From: an uncultured archaeon
GTDB lineage: Archaea; Micrarchaeota; Micrarchaeia; Anstonellales; Anstonellaceae
Assembly: GCA_902384555.1 (NCBI GenBank)
Contig: CABMCD010000035.1
Coordinates: forward strand, 1 to 42,027
Direction: 5' to 3'
DNA: 42,027 nucleotides
Below are positions 15,478 through 23,217 of this stretch, in pieces. Made by a program: the position numbers and the translations under genes. Positions within the stretch are counted from its first letter, which is position 1. Each line of letters starts with the position of its first letter. The notes beneath the pieces were generated by a model that worked only from the letters and a program-made list of their open reading frames with translations, did no database searches and was not told the origin of the DNA.

Positions 15478-16062
15478 ATGGGTGGCAAATCCTATACCGG
15501 CAAGGGAGACGGCGGGAGCAGCGGCCTTGGGGACGGGCGGCGGGCGCGCAAAAGCGAGCCCGTGTTCGAAGCCGTCGGCATGCTCGATGAATTGAACGCC
15601 GTCATCGGGATGGCCAAGGCCGAAGCGCGGCGCGCCGGCGCGGCGCGCATGGCGCCGGGGCCGGAAGAGACGGCCGGCGGCGAGGACGGGCAGCTGGCGG
15701 CCATCCAGTCGGATTTGTTCGAGGCCGGCTCGTTTTTGAGCGGATACCGCCATGCCGAGGAGGCCGAGGGCGCATTTGCACGCAAGCTCAAGCGCCTCGA
15801 AGAGTGGATTGACGGGATGGACGAAAAGCTGCCCCCGCTTTCCAATTTCATACTTCCGGGCGGCTGCGCCATGAGCGCGCGCCTGCACCATGCCCGCACC
15901 GTCTGCCGCCGCGCGGAGAGACGGGTGGAGGCATTGGATGTGCCTGCGAAAAAACAAGTGCTGCCCTACCTCAACCGCCTCTCCTCCTACTTCTTTGCCC
16001 GCGCGCGGCTCGAAAACCTCAACGCGGGCGTGGAGGAAACGGCGTGGAAAGGAAAGGAATAA
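15478..16062 (+). CDS. pduO: PduO-type ATP:cob(I)alamin adenosyltransferase
   Basis: A 194-residue PduO/MMAB-type adenosyltransferase, which moves the adenosyl group of ATP onto cob(I)alamin. The N-terminal ATP-binding motif YTGKGDGGSSGLGDGRR and the following FEAVGMLDELNAVIG are clear, as are FILPGG, the RRAERR signature and YLNRLSSYFFARAR near the C-terminus. An insertion of about 20 residues around AGAARMAPGPEETAGGEDG is longer than usual. ATG 15478 is fixed by the shared TATA box. Together with NrdR it implies use of B12-dependent ribonucleotide reductase. Confidence 0.92.
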   Translation: MGGKSYTGKGDGGSSGLGDGRRARKSEPVFEAVGMLDELNAVIGMAKAEARRAGAARMAPGPEETAGGEDGQLAAIQSDLFEAGSFLSGYRHAEEAEGAFARKLKRLEEWIDGMDEKLPPLSNFILPGGCAMSARLHHARTVCRRAERRVEALDVPAKKQVLPYLNRLSSYFFARARLENLNAGVEETAWKGKE

Positions 16063-16071
16063 ACCGCCGCT

Positions 16072-16662
16072 TCAGCGTCTGGACGGGAGCCATTTCCAGC
16101 TTTTCAAAAACCAGCCCATGTTCGCCGGAAACAGCGGCGGGCGCTCCTCCACGCCCATCAGCAGATAGGCGCGCGCGTCGATGAGAAAGCCCAGATAGTT
16201 GAGCAGCAGGCGCTGCAGGACGGGCTGGCGGCGGCCTTTGAGCAGGATGTGGGCAACCTGCAGGAACCAGACCGGCAGCAGGAGCGCGCCCACAACGGCG
16301 GCATTGAGGAGGAGCAGAAGGCCCAGAAGCGGACGGATGAGGATTTCGAGGCGCGAGACCAGCGGCGTGTAGGAGAGGCGCACCCGCACCGCGCCGGATG
16401 GCCAGCGGTCGGAGAGCATGAGAAGGAAGGCGGTGTGGTTGGAGCAGAACTCAACGGCTTGGCGGATGTGCTCCCACGTGCCCGTGTCGCGCTCGTGGCG
16501 CAGGAAAAGCAGGAGGGCGCGCAGCGGCCAGAGCAGCAGCTGCCACAGGCCCCAGGCCAGCAGGATAAGTGCCAGCAGCGGAACCATCAGCAGGCGGGCG
16601 AGGAGCACCGGCCGGGAGGCCATCATGCCGCCGTCTACGTGGTAACTGACCGAATGCATCAT
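16072..16662 (-). CDS. Membrane protein resembling DUF4389
   Basis: About 196 residues with two strongly hydrophobic regions, one at the N-terminus (ARLLMVPLLALILLAWGLW) and one in the middle (GLLLLLNAAVVGALLLPVWF). The pattern VRLSYTPLVSRLEILIRPLL, followed by a second cytosolic part ending YLLMGVEERPPLFP, resembles DUF4389 proteins, whose function is unknown. The start is uncertain: ATG 16662 (used), 16698 and 16626 are all possible and none has a clear ribosome site or well-placed TATA box. It is convergent with the adenosyltransferase gene. Confidence 0.6.
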   Translation of the reverse strand: MMHSVSYHVDGGMMASRPVLLARLLMVPLLALILLAWGLWQLLLWPLRALLLFLRHERDTGTWEHIRQAVEFCSNHTAFLLMLSDRWPSGAVRVRLSYTPLVSRLEILIRPLLGLLLLLNAAVVGALLLPVWFLQVAHILLKGRRQPVLQRLLLNYLGFLIDARAYLLMGVEERPPLFPANMGWFLKSWKWLPSRR

Positions 16663-16766
16663 TGAGTTAGACAAAAAAGGGAAGATTGAAAAATGCATGA
16701 CAGACGGATGGATTGAAAAGCCGTCTCAAAACAGGCGGGCGAAGAGGGTCGGTGAGGACCGAGCGC

Positions 16767-17624
16767 TCAGAGCAGGCGGCCGGTCGAACCGGAGCCCGGC
16801 CACAATCCCTCGGCGCGCTCGGCCGGCTGGACAAAGCGGCCCACCTGCGCGTGCGCATCTATCGTATAGTGGGCGCCGGAGGGGCCTTCGAAAAAGAGCC
16901 ACGCCCCCTTCGCCCCCAAAACCTTGCCGCCGATGAAATCCACCTTTTCGGGATTGGAAACAGAAGGGTAGTGGGGGGAGAGGTCGGTGATTTCGCCGTC
17001 CGCCCAATAGGAGGAAAGGGCCGAATCCTCGCGCATGCGCGAGAAGAAGGAGTCGAGGCGCGCGCGGGCCTTGGCATGGTCGTAATGCAGGCGGGCCAGT
17101 TTTTGGGTGGCGCGCACGGCATTGGCCAGCTGGTAGCGCTCCTGCAGCAGCGTCTCGGCCGGATAGGCCTCGTCCGGGCCGTCGAACTCGAGAAGGGCCA
17201 CGGCCAAATCGGCACCCTGCTCGCGCCAGCGCTCCGAGAGGCGGGAGCGGCGCGTCAGCCCCAATTTGGTGAGGTCGGCCCCGAACTGGGCCAGATAGAG
17301 CACGTATTTCTCGGAGGAAAGCTCCTCGTGCAAATGGGGATAGAGGGTGAAATCGCCCACCGTGTAGCAGCGCGCCACGTCGCGGTATTGGCAGGTGGGG
17401 CACTGCTTGACGTTGAGCGCGCGGTTCGAGCAGGCGTGCGGGCCGGTGTCGGACTTGTAGCCGATGCAGGCGCGCGAGGGGGAAAAGGACAGGTACTGCT
17501 CTCCGCCCAGTTCTAGGGTTTCGCCCTGCCCGTTCTCGCGCACCGCCAGCGCCGGCGTGGGGAGGGGCAGGAACTGCAGCACGTGCTTCATGCGGGTGCT
17601 TGGGCTGGAGAGGATATCAAACAT
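16767..17624 (-). CDS. DUF2797 family protein
   Basis: A 285-residue protein of the DUF2797 family, function unknown. The Cys-rich N-terminal part fits a zinc-binding site (CIGYKSD, then HAC, CPTC and ARC), followed by the family pattern in which a strand with KLGLTRRSRLSERWREQGAD and a helix with the acidic pair AETLLQERY resemble a GIY-YIG-like fold (VGVT-R-EQG-E), so nucleic-acid handling is possible but not shown. ATG 17624 is chosen because the TATA box GTTTATATC (minus strand, 17650-17658) lies 30 bp upstream; an ATG at 17591 is also possible. The C-terminal ~50 residues form a separate beta-rich part. Confidence 0.8.
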   Translation of the reverse strand: MFDILSSPSTRMKHVLQFLPLPTPALAVRENGQGETLELGGEQYLSFSPSRACIGYKSDTGPHACSNRALNVKQCPTCQYRDVARCYTVGDFTLYPHLHEELSSEKYVLYLAQFGADLTKLGLTRRSRLSERWREQGADLAVALLEFDGPDEAYPAETLLQERYQLANAVRATQKLARLHYDHAKARARLDSFFSRMREDSALSSYWADGEITDLSPHYPSVSNPEKVDFIGGKVLGAKGAWLFFEGPSGAHYTIDAHAQVGRFVQPAERAEGLWPGSGSTGRLL

Positions 17625-17649
17625 GGCAGGGTGGCTTTCCGCTGCAAAA

Positions 17650-17658
17650 GATATAAAC
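17650..17658 (-). promoter_or_regulatory. TATA box of the DUF2797 gene
   Basis: Minus strand GTTTATATC, centred 30 bp before ATG 17624. It excludes a start at the upstream ATG 17660. Confidence 0.55.
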
Positions 17659-17740
17659 AAGCCCGCCGGGAGCGGAAAACGCGGGCCGCGCGGCCGCCCG
17701 GCGCGTCAGGCGACGAAAATTTCAACGACGCGGGGCGGGG

Positions 17741-17750
17741 GTTTTTAAAT
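17741..17750 (+). promoter_or_regulatory. TATA box of the oxoamine synthase gene
   Basis: GTTTTTAAAT lies about 36 bp before ATG 17783, giving a predicted leader of roughly ten nucleotides. Confidence 0.5.
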
Positions 17751-17782
17751 TTCCAGCCCGGCGATAAGACGGGTGTATTACC

Positions 17783-18973
17783 ATGCCTACTCTGGACAGC
17801 ACGCTTTTGCCGGTTATTGACGACCTCAAACAAAAGGAACTCGACTGGAAAGTGTACAAGCTGGAAGGGGCCTCCCTGCCCCATGCGACGGTCAATGGAA
17901 AGAAGGTGCTGATGCTGGGCACCAACAACTACTTGGGGCTGTCCAATCAGCCCGCCGTGAGGGAGGCGGCCATCGAGGCCGTGAAAAAATACGGCGCCGG
18001 CTCCGGCTCGGTGCGCACCATCTCCGGCACCATGGACCTGCACCTCCGCTTGGAGGAAACCATCGCCCGCTTCAAGCACACGCCGGTGGCCATCTATTTC
18101 CAGACCGGCTTTGCCGCGAATCAGGGCAGCCTGCCCGCCATCCTGCAAGAGGGCGATTTGGCGCTCTCCGACGAGCTCAACCACGGCTCCATCATCGACG
18201 GCGTGCGCCTGAGCAAGGCCGAGAAGGCGATTTACAAGCACAACGACATGGATGATTTGGCGACCAAGCTCGAAGCGGCTACATCGGCATCCAAATACAA
18301 GCGCATCTTCATCATCACCGACGGCGTGTTCTCCATGGACGGCGACATCGCGCCGCTCGACCGCCTCCAGCGCGCGGCGCAGGCGTTCGGGGCCTACATC
18401 TACGTGGACGACGCGCACGGCGACGGCGTGCTGGGCGACCATGGGCGCGGCATCGTGAGCCATTTCCACCTCGAAGGAAAAGTCGAGGCCGAGATGGGCA
18501 CCTTCTCCAAGGGCTTCGGCGTGGTGGGCGGATTCGTGTCCGGAAGCACGACGCTGAAAGAATACCTCCATAACAAGGCGCGCTCCTATCTCCTTTCGGG
18601 TTCCGCTCCGCCGGCCACCGTGGCCGCGTGCATCGCCGCGCTGGAGCTGCTGGAAAAGGATGACACGCTGGTCAAAAAGCTGTGGGAAAACACCAAATAC
18701 TTCAAGGAAAAGCTCAAAGGCCTCGGATTCGACACCGGCAACTCCGGCACCCCGATTACGCCCATCATGATTGGCGACTCGGCCAAAGCCAAGGAGTTCT
18801 CGCGCCTCCTCTTCTCGGAAGGGGTGTTCGCCCTGCCCATTGTGTTCCCCATGGTGGCGCAAGGAAAAGCGCGCGTGCGCACGCAAGTCCGGGCCGACTT
18901 CACCAAAGAGGATTTGGACTTCGCCTTGGGCGCGTGCGAAAGAGCGGGGCGCAAGCTGGGCCTGATTAACTGA
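17783..18973 (+). CDS. kbl: Alpha-oxoamine synthase, probably glycine C-acetyltransferase
   Basis: A 396-residue PLP enzyme of the alpha-oxoamine synthase family, which joins an amino acid and an acyl-CoA with loss of CoA. The early NNYLGLSNQP motif, SGT (ISGTMDLHLRLEE), the HGSIIDG stretch, the PLP-contacting VDDAHGDGVLG and the Schiff-base lysine K243 in TFSKGFGVVGG are all present, so it should be active. Glycine C-acetyltransferase (KBL) is the most likely member, but 8-amino-7-oxononanoate synthase and serine palmitoyltransferase share these motifs and no neighbouring threonine dehydrogenase or biotin gene is here to decide. It stands alone with its own promoter. Confidence 0.88.
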   Translation: MPTLDSTLLPVIDDLKQKELDWKVYKLEGASLPHATVNGKKVLMLGTNNYLGLSNQPAVREAAIEAVKKYGAGSGSVRTISGTMDLHLRLEETIARFKHTPVAIYFQTGFAANQGSLPAILQEGDLALSDELNHGSIIDGVRLSKAEKAIYKHNDMDDLATKLEAATSASKYKRIFIITDGVFSMDGDIAPLDRLQRAAQAFGAYIYVDDAHGDGVLGDHGRGIVSHFHLEGKVEAEMGTFSKGFGVVGGFVSGSTTLKEYLHNKARSYLLSGSAPPATVAACIAALELLEKDDTLVKKLWENTKYFKEKLKGLGFDTGNSGTPITPIMIGDSAKAKEFSRLLFSEGVFALPIVFPMVAQGKARVRTQVRADFTKEDLDFALGACERAGRKLGLIN

Positions 18974-18984
18974 CAGCCCATCCA

Positions 18985-18997
18985 TTTTTTTATATTT
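18985..18997 (+). promoter_or_regulatory. T-run and TATA box between two same-strand genes
   Basis: TTTTTTTATATTT can end the oxoamine synthase transcript and, centred 25 bp before ATG 19016, act as TATA box of the next gene. Confidence 0.55.
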
Positions 18998-19015
18998 CAT
19001 ACCCCAAAGAAAGCC

Positions 19016-19684
19016 ATGAACAGCAATACGGGAGGAGCGGCACGAAACAGCGTGCAGCTCGTTCTTTTTACCACCGAACAGCTTAGCCTGCTCAAAAACC
19101 AGAAAAACGCAGGAGCAGGCAATCGCGGTCTTGGCACTTCGGGCCTTCCGAGCGTGGAGAAGCTGGAGAAGCCCCTTATCCGAGCGCTTCGCGGCGTGCT
19201 GGTGCGCGAGGCCAAATTCTATTACGGCCGGATGCTGAAAGAGCTCGACGACCCGCTGGTGAGGGAATTCCATTTTTGGGTTAATCTGGCAACTTGGCCC
19301 AAAGACGAGCAATGGAACTGGCCGAGCGGCCGGATGCACCAAAACCTGCGCAACAAGATTGTTTACGTGCGCAACAACCTGCAGCCGGGCCGGACCAAAA
19401 AACAGGCCTGCCTCTCCTGGGCCGAGCTGGAGAGCAAAATAATCGAGCGGCTGGGCGGGCTGGACGAGATGCTGCGCACCGGGAAACTGGATGAATTCTT
19501 CTCGCGCTGCCGTTCCAAGGAGGGCGAATTCGCATTCGGGAAGCCGGACAATCCGGAGGGACATAAGGGAGAGCGGCGCGCGGTGCCGACGCCGCACTAT
19601 CTCAACCAAATGGCGGAATTTCGGGCCCTTGAAAAGGAATGGAAATGGGAGAAAGAAGCCGGGCCGCAGCGGATTCAGGCTTAG
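19016..19684 (+). CDS. Unknown soluble protein
   Basis: A 222-residue protein I do not recognise. It starts MNSNTGGAARNSVQLVLF, and has a central Trp- and Arg-rich stretch (REFHFWVNLATWPKDEQWNW, RMHQNLRNKIVYVRNNLQPG) that could bind nucleic acid, but no known motif is visible. It has no signal peptide or membrane helix. A TATA box 25 bp upstream supports ATG 19016. The stop codon TAG overlaps the TAA stop of the convergent Lrp gene by 2 bp, so the two 3' ends are interlocked. Confidence 0.65.
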   Translation: MNSNTGGAARNSVQLVLFTTEQLSLLKNQKNAGAGNRGLGTSGLPSVEKLEKPLIRALRGVLVREAKFYYGRMLKELDDPLVREFHFWVNLATWPKDEQWNWPSGRMHQNLRNKIVYVRNNLQPGRTKKQACLSWAELESKIIERLGGLDEMLRTGKLDEFFSRCRSKEGEFAFGKPDNPEGHKGERRAVPTPHYLNQMAEFRALEKEWKWEKEAGPQRIQA

Positions 19685-20139
19685 ATTTCGTCCTTGGCCA
19701 CGTGGAAGCAGGACATGGAATAGGTCTTGCCGATGCCGGGGACGGCGCGCACGCGCTCCATGATGAGCCGGCCGGCCTCCTCGGTGCTGGACGCCCGCAG
19801 TTTGACGAGCAAATCCCACTCGCCCGACACGATGTAGACTGCCTGCACGCCGGCCACTTTCGCGAGGCGCTCGGCCGTCTCGCGCTGGGTGAGGGAGGAT
19901 TTGGAGTCGTAGGAGGCCAGGATGAAGGAGAGGGAGGGCAGCCCGAGGCGCGCATAATCGGATTCGATGGTGAAGCGGCGGATGGCGCCCTCGGCCCGCA
20001 GGCGGCGGATGCGCTCGTGCACCGTGGAGCGGGGCAGGCGGGCCTTGCGCGAAAGGCTGGCCAGCGTCTGGCGCGAATCGGCGCGCAGGGCGTCGACAAT
20101 GCGCCGGTCGGCCTCGTCCAGTTCGGGCAGATTGGACAT
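19681..20139 (-). CDS. Lrp/AsnC family transcriptional regulator
   Basis: A 152-residue protein with the usual Lrp layout: an N-terminal winged helix-turn-helix (LDEADRRIVDALRADSRQTL and LPRSTVHERIRRLRAEG) and a C-terminal RAM effector domain ending YSMSCFHVAKDEI. Members bind DNA as dimers to octamers and respond to amino acids. The TATA box (20161-20168) is 26 bp before the ATG. Two perfect palindromes further upstream (20191-20209 and 20218-20232) are candidate operators for it and for the divergent gene. The amino-acid ligand cannot be predicted. Confidence 0.92.
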   Translation of the reverse strand: MSNLPELDEADRRIVDALRADSRQTLASLSRKARLPRSTVHERIRRLRAEGAIRRFTIESDYARLGLPSLSFILASYDSKSSLTQRETAERLAKVAGVQAVYIVSGEWDLLVKLRASSTEEAGRLIMERVRAVPGIGKTYSMSCFHVAKDEI

Positions 20140-20160
20140 ACGGGGATGGGCCGGCGGGAG

Positions 20161-20168
20161 AATATAAG
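20161..20168 (-). promoter_or_regulatory. TATA box of the Lrp-family gene
   Basis: Minus strand CTTATATT, centred 26 bp before ATG 20139; part of a 10-bp palindrome ATAAGCTTAT (20164-20173). Confidence 0.6.
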
Positions 20169-20190
20169 CTTATCCCAAATTATTGCACTT

Positions 20191-20232
20191 TATTGGAAAA
20201 TTTCCAATAATTCAGCTAAAATTGCTAATTTT
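20191..20232. promoter_or_regulatory. Two perfect palindromes between divergent genes, candidate Lrp operators
   Basis: TATTGGAAA-A-TTTCCAATA (20191-20209) is a perfect 19-bp inverted repeat and AAAATT-GCT-AATTTT (20218-20232) a perfect 15-bp one. They lie between the TATA boxes of the Lrp gene and of the gene at 20311. AT-rich dyads are the usual form of Lrp/AsnC operators; assignment is inference. Confidence 0.55.
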
Positions 20233-20264
20233 GCCGGAACAGGTCCAACAAAAACGGCGTTTGG

Positions 20265-20273
20265 AATATATAG
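20265..20273 (+). promoter_or_regulatory. TATA box of the 20311 gene
   Basis: AATATATAG predicts a transcript start near 20295, followed by the Shine-Dalgarno GAGGTGAG (20298-20305) before ATG 20311. Confidence 0.55.
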
Positions 20274-20310
20274 GTAAAAAGTGGCGATTAGATGCAAGAG
20301 GTGAGAGTAA

Positions 20311-20655
20311 ATGAACACCGGTTTAGGTTTAACCTCCATCAAACCAATCGCCAAGAATGGCGCGGGCAGATTCAGCCAGCAGGACATCGACGCGCTGGCC
20401 CGCTTCGGCGGCATGAAGGCCATCCTCTCCAAGAACTTTTCAGGCCAGGAGGAGATATTGGGAAAAATCGCGCAAGGCCCGGGCGGAAAATCGCTGGCCA
20501 TGAAAGTGGCGGACGTGCTGTGCGACGCATACGCCAAGACTGGAGACTACAGTTCGGCCTACCGCATGGCCAAGCGGGCTGGAAAAGAGCCGATGGATGC
20601 GCTCATTGAATACAAGTGGGTGCACCGCGCCGGAATGCCGGAAGCCCTGCAATAG
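20311..20655 (+). CDS. Small helical protein, function unknown
   Basis: A 114-residue soluble protein (MNTGLGLTSIKPIAKNGAG), mostly helical by composition, with helices around QQDIDALARFGGMKAIL and SLAMKVADVLCDAYAKTGDY; the latter is vaguely TPR/Sel1-like. No family is recognised. The start has a good ribosome site (GAGGTGAG). Divergent to the Lrp-family gene across two palindromes, so possibly under its control. Confidence 0.65.
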   Translation: MNTGLGLTSIKPIAKNGAGRFSQQDIDALARFGGMKAILSKNFSGQEEILGKIAQGPGGKSLAMKVADVLCDAYAKTGDYSSAYRMAKRAGKEPMDALIEYKWVHRAGMPEALQ

Positions 20656-20694
20656 GCGCAAAGGCTTTTGCGAGGCGGAGGCGGCTCGGCCTTC

Positions 20695-20703
20695 GTTTAT
20701 ATA
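20695..20703 (+). promoter_or_regulatory. TATA box of the carbonic anhydrase-like gene
   Basis: GTTTATATA is centred 25 bp before GTG 20725 and decides that start against an upstream TTG at 20668. Confidence 0.6.
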
Positions 20704-20724
20704 CCTTTTTTCCCTCCCCATCCC

Positions 20725-22155
20725 GTGGACTTCATCGACTGGCTGCTCAAGGAAAGCCCTAAAATCCGCCTCGGCGAGCTGGACGAGGAGCAGAAGTGGC
20801 GCGTCTGCGAAGTCTTGAGCGGATTGCAGGCCGGCGAGACGCTGGAGGACGGGCGCACGCTCGCATTCTTGGTGCCCCTCTATTTGCGCGCGCTGGACGA
20901 GGGCCACGAGAAGGCGCGCAGACACATCGAGGCGCTGGCCGCGCAAATCGGGGGCCAGCCGGCAAGCAAAACTAACCGGCCGTTGAAGCTGGTTGAGAAA
21001 ACCTCCGAGCGGCCCATTTTCGCCACCAAGAAGGATGCCAAGAACGAGGAGGTTTTCCGCATCTCCCAGTCCCGGCCGATGCCCGAAAACATCCGCCAGA
21101 TTGAGGAAAAAGTGAAAAACAAAATCATGCCCAGCCCGCAGGAGTCGCGCGAGGACCTGCAATGGCGCAACGGCACGCACCGGGAGCAGGTGGCCGCGCT
21201 GGGCCCGGTGGAGGGGCAGGAAATCACCGAGCTCGTCATTACCTGCGCCGACGCGCGTTTGGGCGGCATGGTGAAGTATCAGGATTTCAAGGACGGCACG
21301 CGCATCCTCTACGTGGCCGGCAACGTGGCCGAGGTGCTGCAGCGGCCCGAAATGAAGGCCATGCTGGAAAAGCTCGCGGCCGGCGCGCGCATCACGGTGG
21401 TGGGCCACACCCTCTGCGGGGCGGTGACCTGCGCCTGCCATGCGGAGAAATACGCCGGCATGGACCAGATACCGGAACTCATCAGCAAGGTCGGGCTCGA
21501 CCCGCGTGACAACGTGAAGATGCAGATGGAAAAAATAATGGAAATGCCCGGCTTCCGCGAGCGCGTGCGGGACGGCTCGCTGCGCGTGGTGGGCCTGCTG
21601 ATGCGCCTGGAGGATCAGAAGATGGAGATAATCCACGGCCGCGGCCGGACGAGCCGCAAGGATTTGGACTGGGCGGGCCATTTGGAAAGCAACTTCAGGG
21701 GAAAGAATGCGGGCAAGGATTTGGCCGAGCACCAGTATGCGCCGGTGGCCATCGTGCGCGGCTCCAGCCTCAAGGTGAGCGGGCGGGAGATTTTCGACCT
21801 CTGCGAGGCCAACCGGGCCTTCTGCGTCACCGCCTCCAGCGCGCACGCCAAAGGCAAAAAGGCGGAATTGGACAAAAACAGCCTGGCCAGCGTGGAGATG
21901 GCCATGACCGACTTGCTGGACGACCACGCGCTGGCCTCGGTGCAATACGCCATCACCAACAACTCGACGCGCCATGTGGTGCTGATAGATACCGACGCAG
22001 GCGTCATGGATGCGTGGAAAAAAGAGATGATGGAAAGAAGCCCCATCATCCGCCGGGCCGTGGAGGAGGGACTCGTGGTGATTGACCGCTTCCTATACCA
22101 CGAGAGCACGGGGTGGGCCGAGCACCTGCCGGACGCGCGGCGCTCGGCCGCTTGA
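20725..22155 (+). CDS. Beta-carbonic anhydrase-like protein with a degenerate second CA half
   Basis: A 476-residue protein, about twice the usual beta-CA length. After a charged N-terminal region (residues 1-150) comes a beta-CA domain with the full zinc set: C174, D176 and R178 in ITCADAR, then H228 and C231 in VVGHTLCGAV, plus YVAGNVAEV and the end SLRVVGLLMRLEDQKMEI. A second half repeats the CA pattern: FCVTASSAH at 366-374, ASVQYAITN, HVVLIDTDAG near 417-426 and EEGLVVIDRFLYHESTG, but the zinc Cys, His and Cys are replaced. So one catalytic and one dead domain may form the CA pseudo-dimer within one chain. Reaction of the first half: CO2 hydration, if active; COS/CS2 hydrolase relatives exist. 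GTG start is set by the TATA box. Convergent with purP, 2 bp apart. Confidence 0.8.
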   Translation: MDFIDWLLKESPKIRLGELDEEQKWRVCEVLSGLQAGETLEDGRTLAFLVPLYLRALDEGHEKARRHIEALAAQIGGQPASKTNRPLKLVEKTSERPIFATKKDAKNEEVFRISQSRPMPENIRQIEEKVKNKIMPSPQESREDLQWRNGTHREQVAALGPVEGQEITELVITCADARLGGMVKYQDFKDGTRILYVAGNVAEVLQRPEMKAMLEKLAAGARITVVGHTLCGAVTCACHAEKYAGMDQIPELISKVGLDPRDNVKMQMEKIMEMPGFRERVRDGSLRVVGLLMRLEDQKMEIIHGRGRTSRKDLDWAGHLESNFRGKNAGKDLAEHQYAPVAIVRGSSLKVSGREIFDLCEANRAFCVTASSAHAKGKKAELDKNSLASVEMAMTDLLDDHALASVQYAITNNSTRHVVLIDTDAGVMDAWKKEMMERSPIIRRAVEEGLVVIDRFLYHESTGWAEHLPDARRSAA

Positions 22156-22157
22156 GC

Positions 22158-23207
22158 TCAATAGACGATTTTTCCCAGTTTGTTCATCTCGCGCGCCACA
22201 TTGACTTCGCGCGCGAGGCGCCGGCCCATCGACATGGGCTCGCCGAACACGTAGCAGGAGTAGGGCGAACCTTCGGGATAGATGTTGGTGCCGGCCACGA
22301 TGCGGGCCGAAATCTCGAAGCAGTAGAATTGCAGATTCTCGTCCACGATGAGCTCGAGGCAGAAGGGGCCGGGAATGCCGCCGAAGAGGCGCTCGGCCGC
22401 CTCGGTGGTGTTGCGGCCCATTTCGAGCAGGTCGCCAAGCAGGGACTCGCGCATCACCACCGGCTCGTTGCCCACCACCGTGAAAGACGGCTTGATGGGC
22501 ACGCCGGCCATTTGCGTGCGGTAGCTCTCGTCCACGTTGCTCTCCAGGCGCCGGTCGACGGACAGCATTTCCAGATGCCCGTTCGCGGCCCGGTAGCCCT
22601 CTTTGGAGAGGGGAGAGTAGAAGAAGTGGGGGTAGGCGCGCACGCCGGTGAGGTATTCCTGCACCATGACGTCCTGCCCGCCGAACTTGGACTCGAATTC
22701 TTCTGGGGAGTGCACGATGGCATAGCCCCGCCCGCCCTTGGCGCCGGGGTGCTTGACCACGCAGGGGCGGTCGATTTTGTCGGGGGCCAGAATGGCGGGA
22801 GTTTGCAGGCCAGCCGCCTTCATCCACTCAAACATTTTGCGCCGGTCGCGCTCCCAAATAAGCGATTGGCGGTTGCCCAGCACCGGAACGGGCGCGTCCT
22901 CCAGGCCGCGGCCGGCATATTCCACAATGGAGCCGTGCGGAATCAGGAGTGCGTTGCGGTCCGCCAATTCTTGGTAAGGAATGCCTTTTGGACCGTCCAC
23001 TTCGATGAATTCGTCCGGCGCGGCCGAAGGGAAGGCCTCGTAGATGGCGCGCTGAGCCTGCGAGGTGATGAGCCCGATGGTGGGAATGCCCTCGGCCTTG
23101 GCGCCGTGGAAAATCTGCAAGCTGGTGTGCGAACACACCGTGGCCAGGCAGAGCCGGTCGGAATCATAGCCGGACAGGACTTCGAGGATGCGCTCCTTGG
23201 TAATCAT
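22158..23207 (-). CDS. purP: PurP, formate-dependent FAICAR synthetase (second of pair)
   Basis: A 349-residue ATP-grasp enzyme of the archaeal PurP family. PurP converts AICAR, formate and ATP to FAICAR, the penultimate step of IMP synthesis, in place of bacterial PurH. Seen are the N-terminal VCSHTSLQIFHGAKAEG stretch, the ATP-grasp lysine strand (CVVKHPGAKGGRGYAIV), VQEYLTGVRAYPHFFYSPL, and metal-site region FYCFEISARIVAGTNIY near the C-terminus. ATG 23207 follows the stop of the first purP gene by 10 nt, and is favoured over an overlapping start at 23228. It is the form closest to characterised PurP. Confidence 0.9.
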   Translation of the reverse strand: MITKERILEVLSGYDSDRLCLATVCSHTSLQIFHGAKAEGIPTIGLITSQAQRAIYEAFPSAAPDEFIEVDGPKGIPYQELADRNALLIPHGSIVEYAGRGLEDAPVPVLGNRQSLIWERDRRKMFEWMKAAGLQTPAILAPDKIDRPCVVKHPGAKGGRGYAIVHSPEEFESKFGGQDVMVQEYLTGVRAYPHFFYSPLSKEGYRAANGHLEMLSVDRRLESNVDESYRTQMAGVPIKPSFTVVGNEPVVMRESLLGDLLEMGRNTTEAAERLFGGIPGPFCLELIVDENLQFYCFEISARIVAGTNIYPEGSPYSCYVFGEPMSMGRRLAREVNVAREMNKLGKIVY

Positions 23208-23217
23208 AACAATCAAC

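Noticed and set aside
17588..19819. 743-codon minus-strand frame opposite the oxoamine synthase
   Set aside because: Shadow; crosses several promoters and the complete PLP enzyme.
20668..20724. TTG start 19 codons upstream for the carbonic anhydrase-like gene
   Set aside because: The TATA box at 20695-20703 lies inside this extension and fits a leaderless start at GTG 20725.
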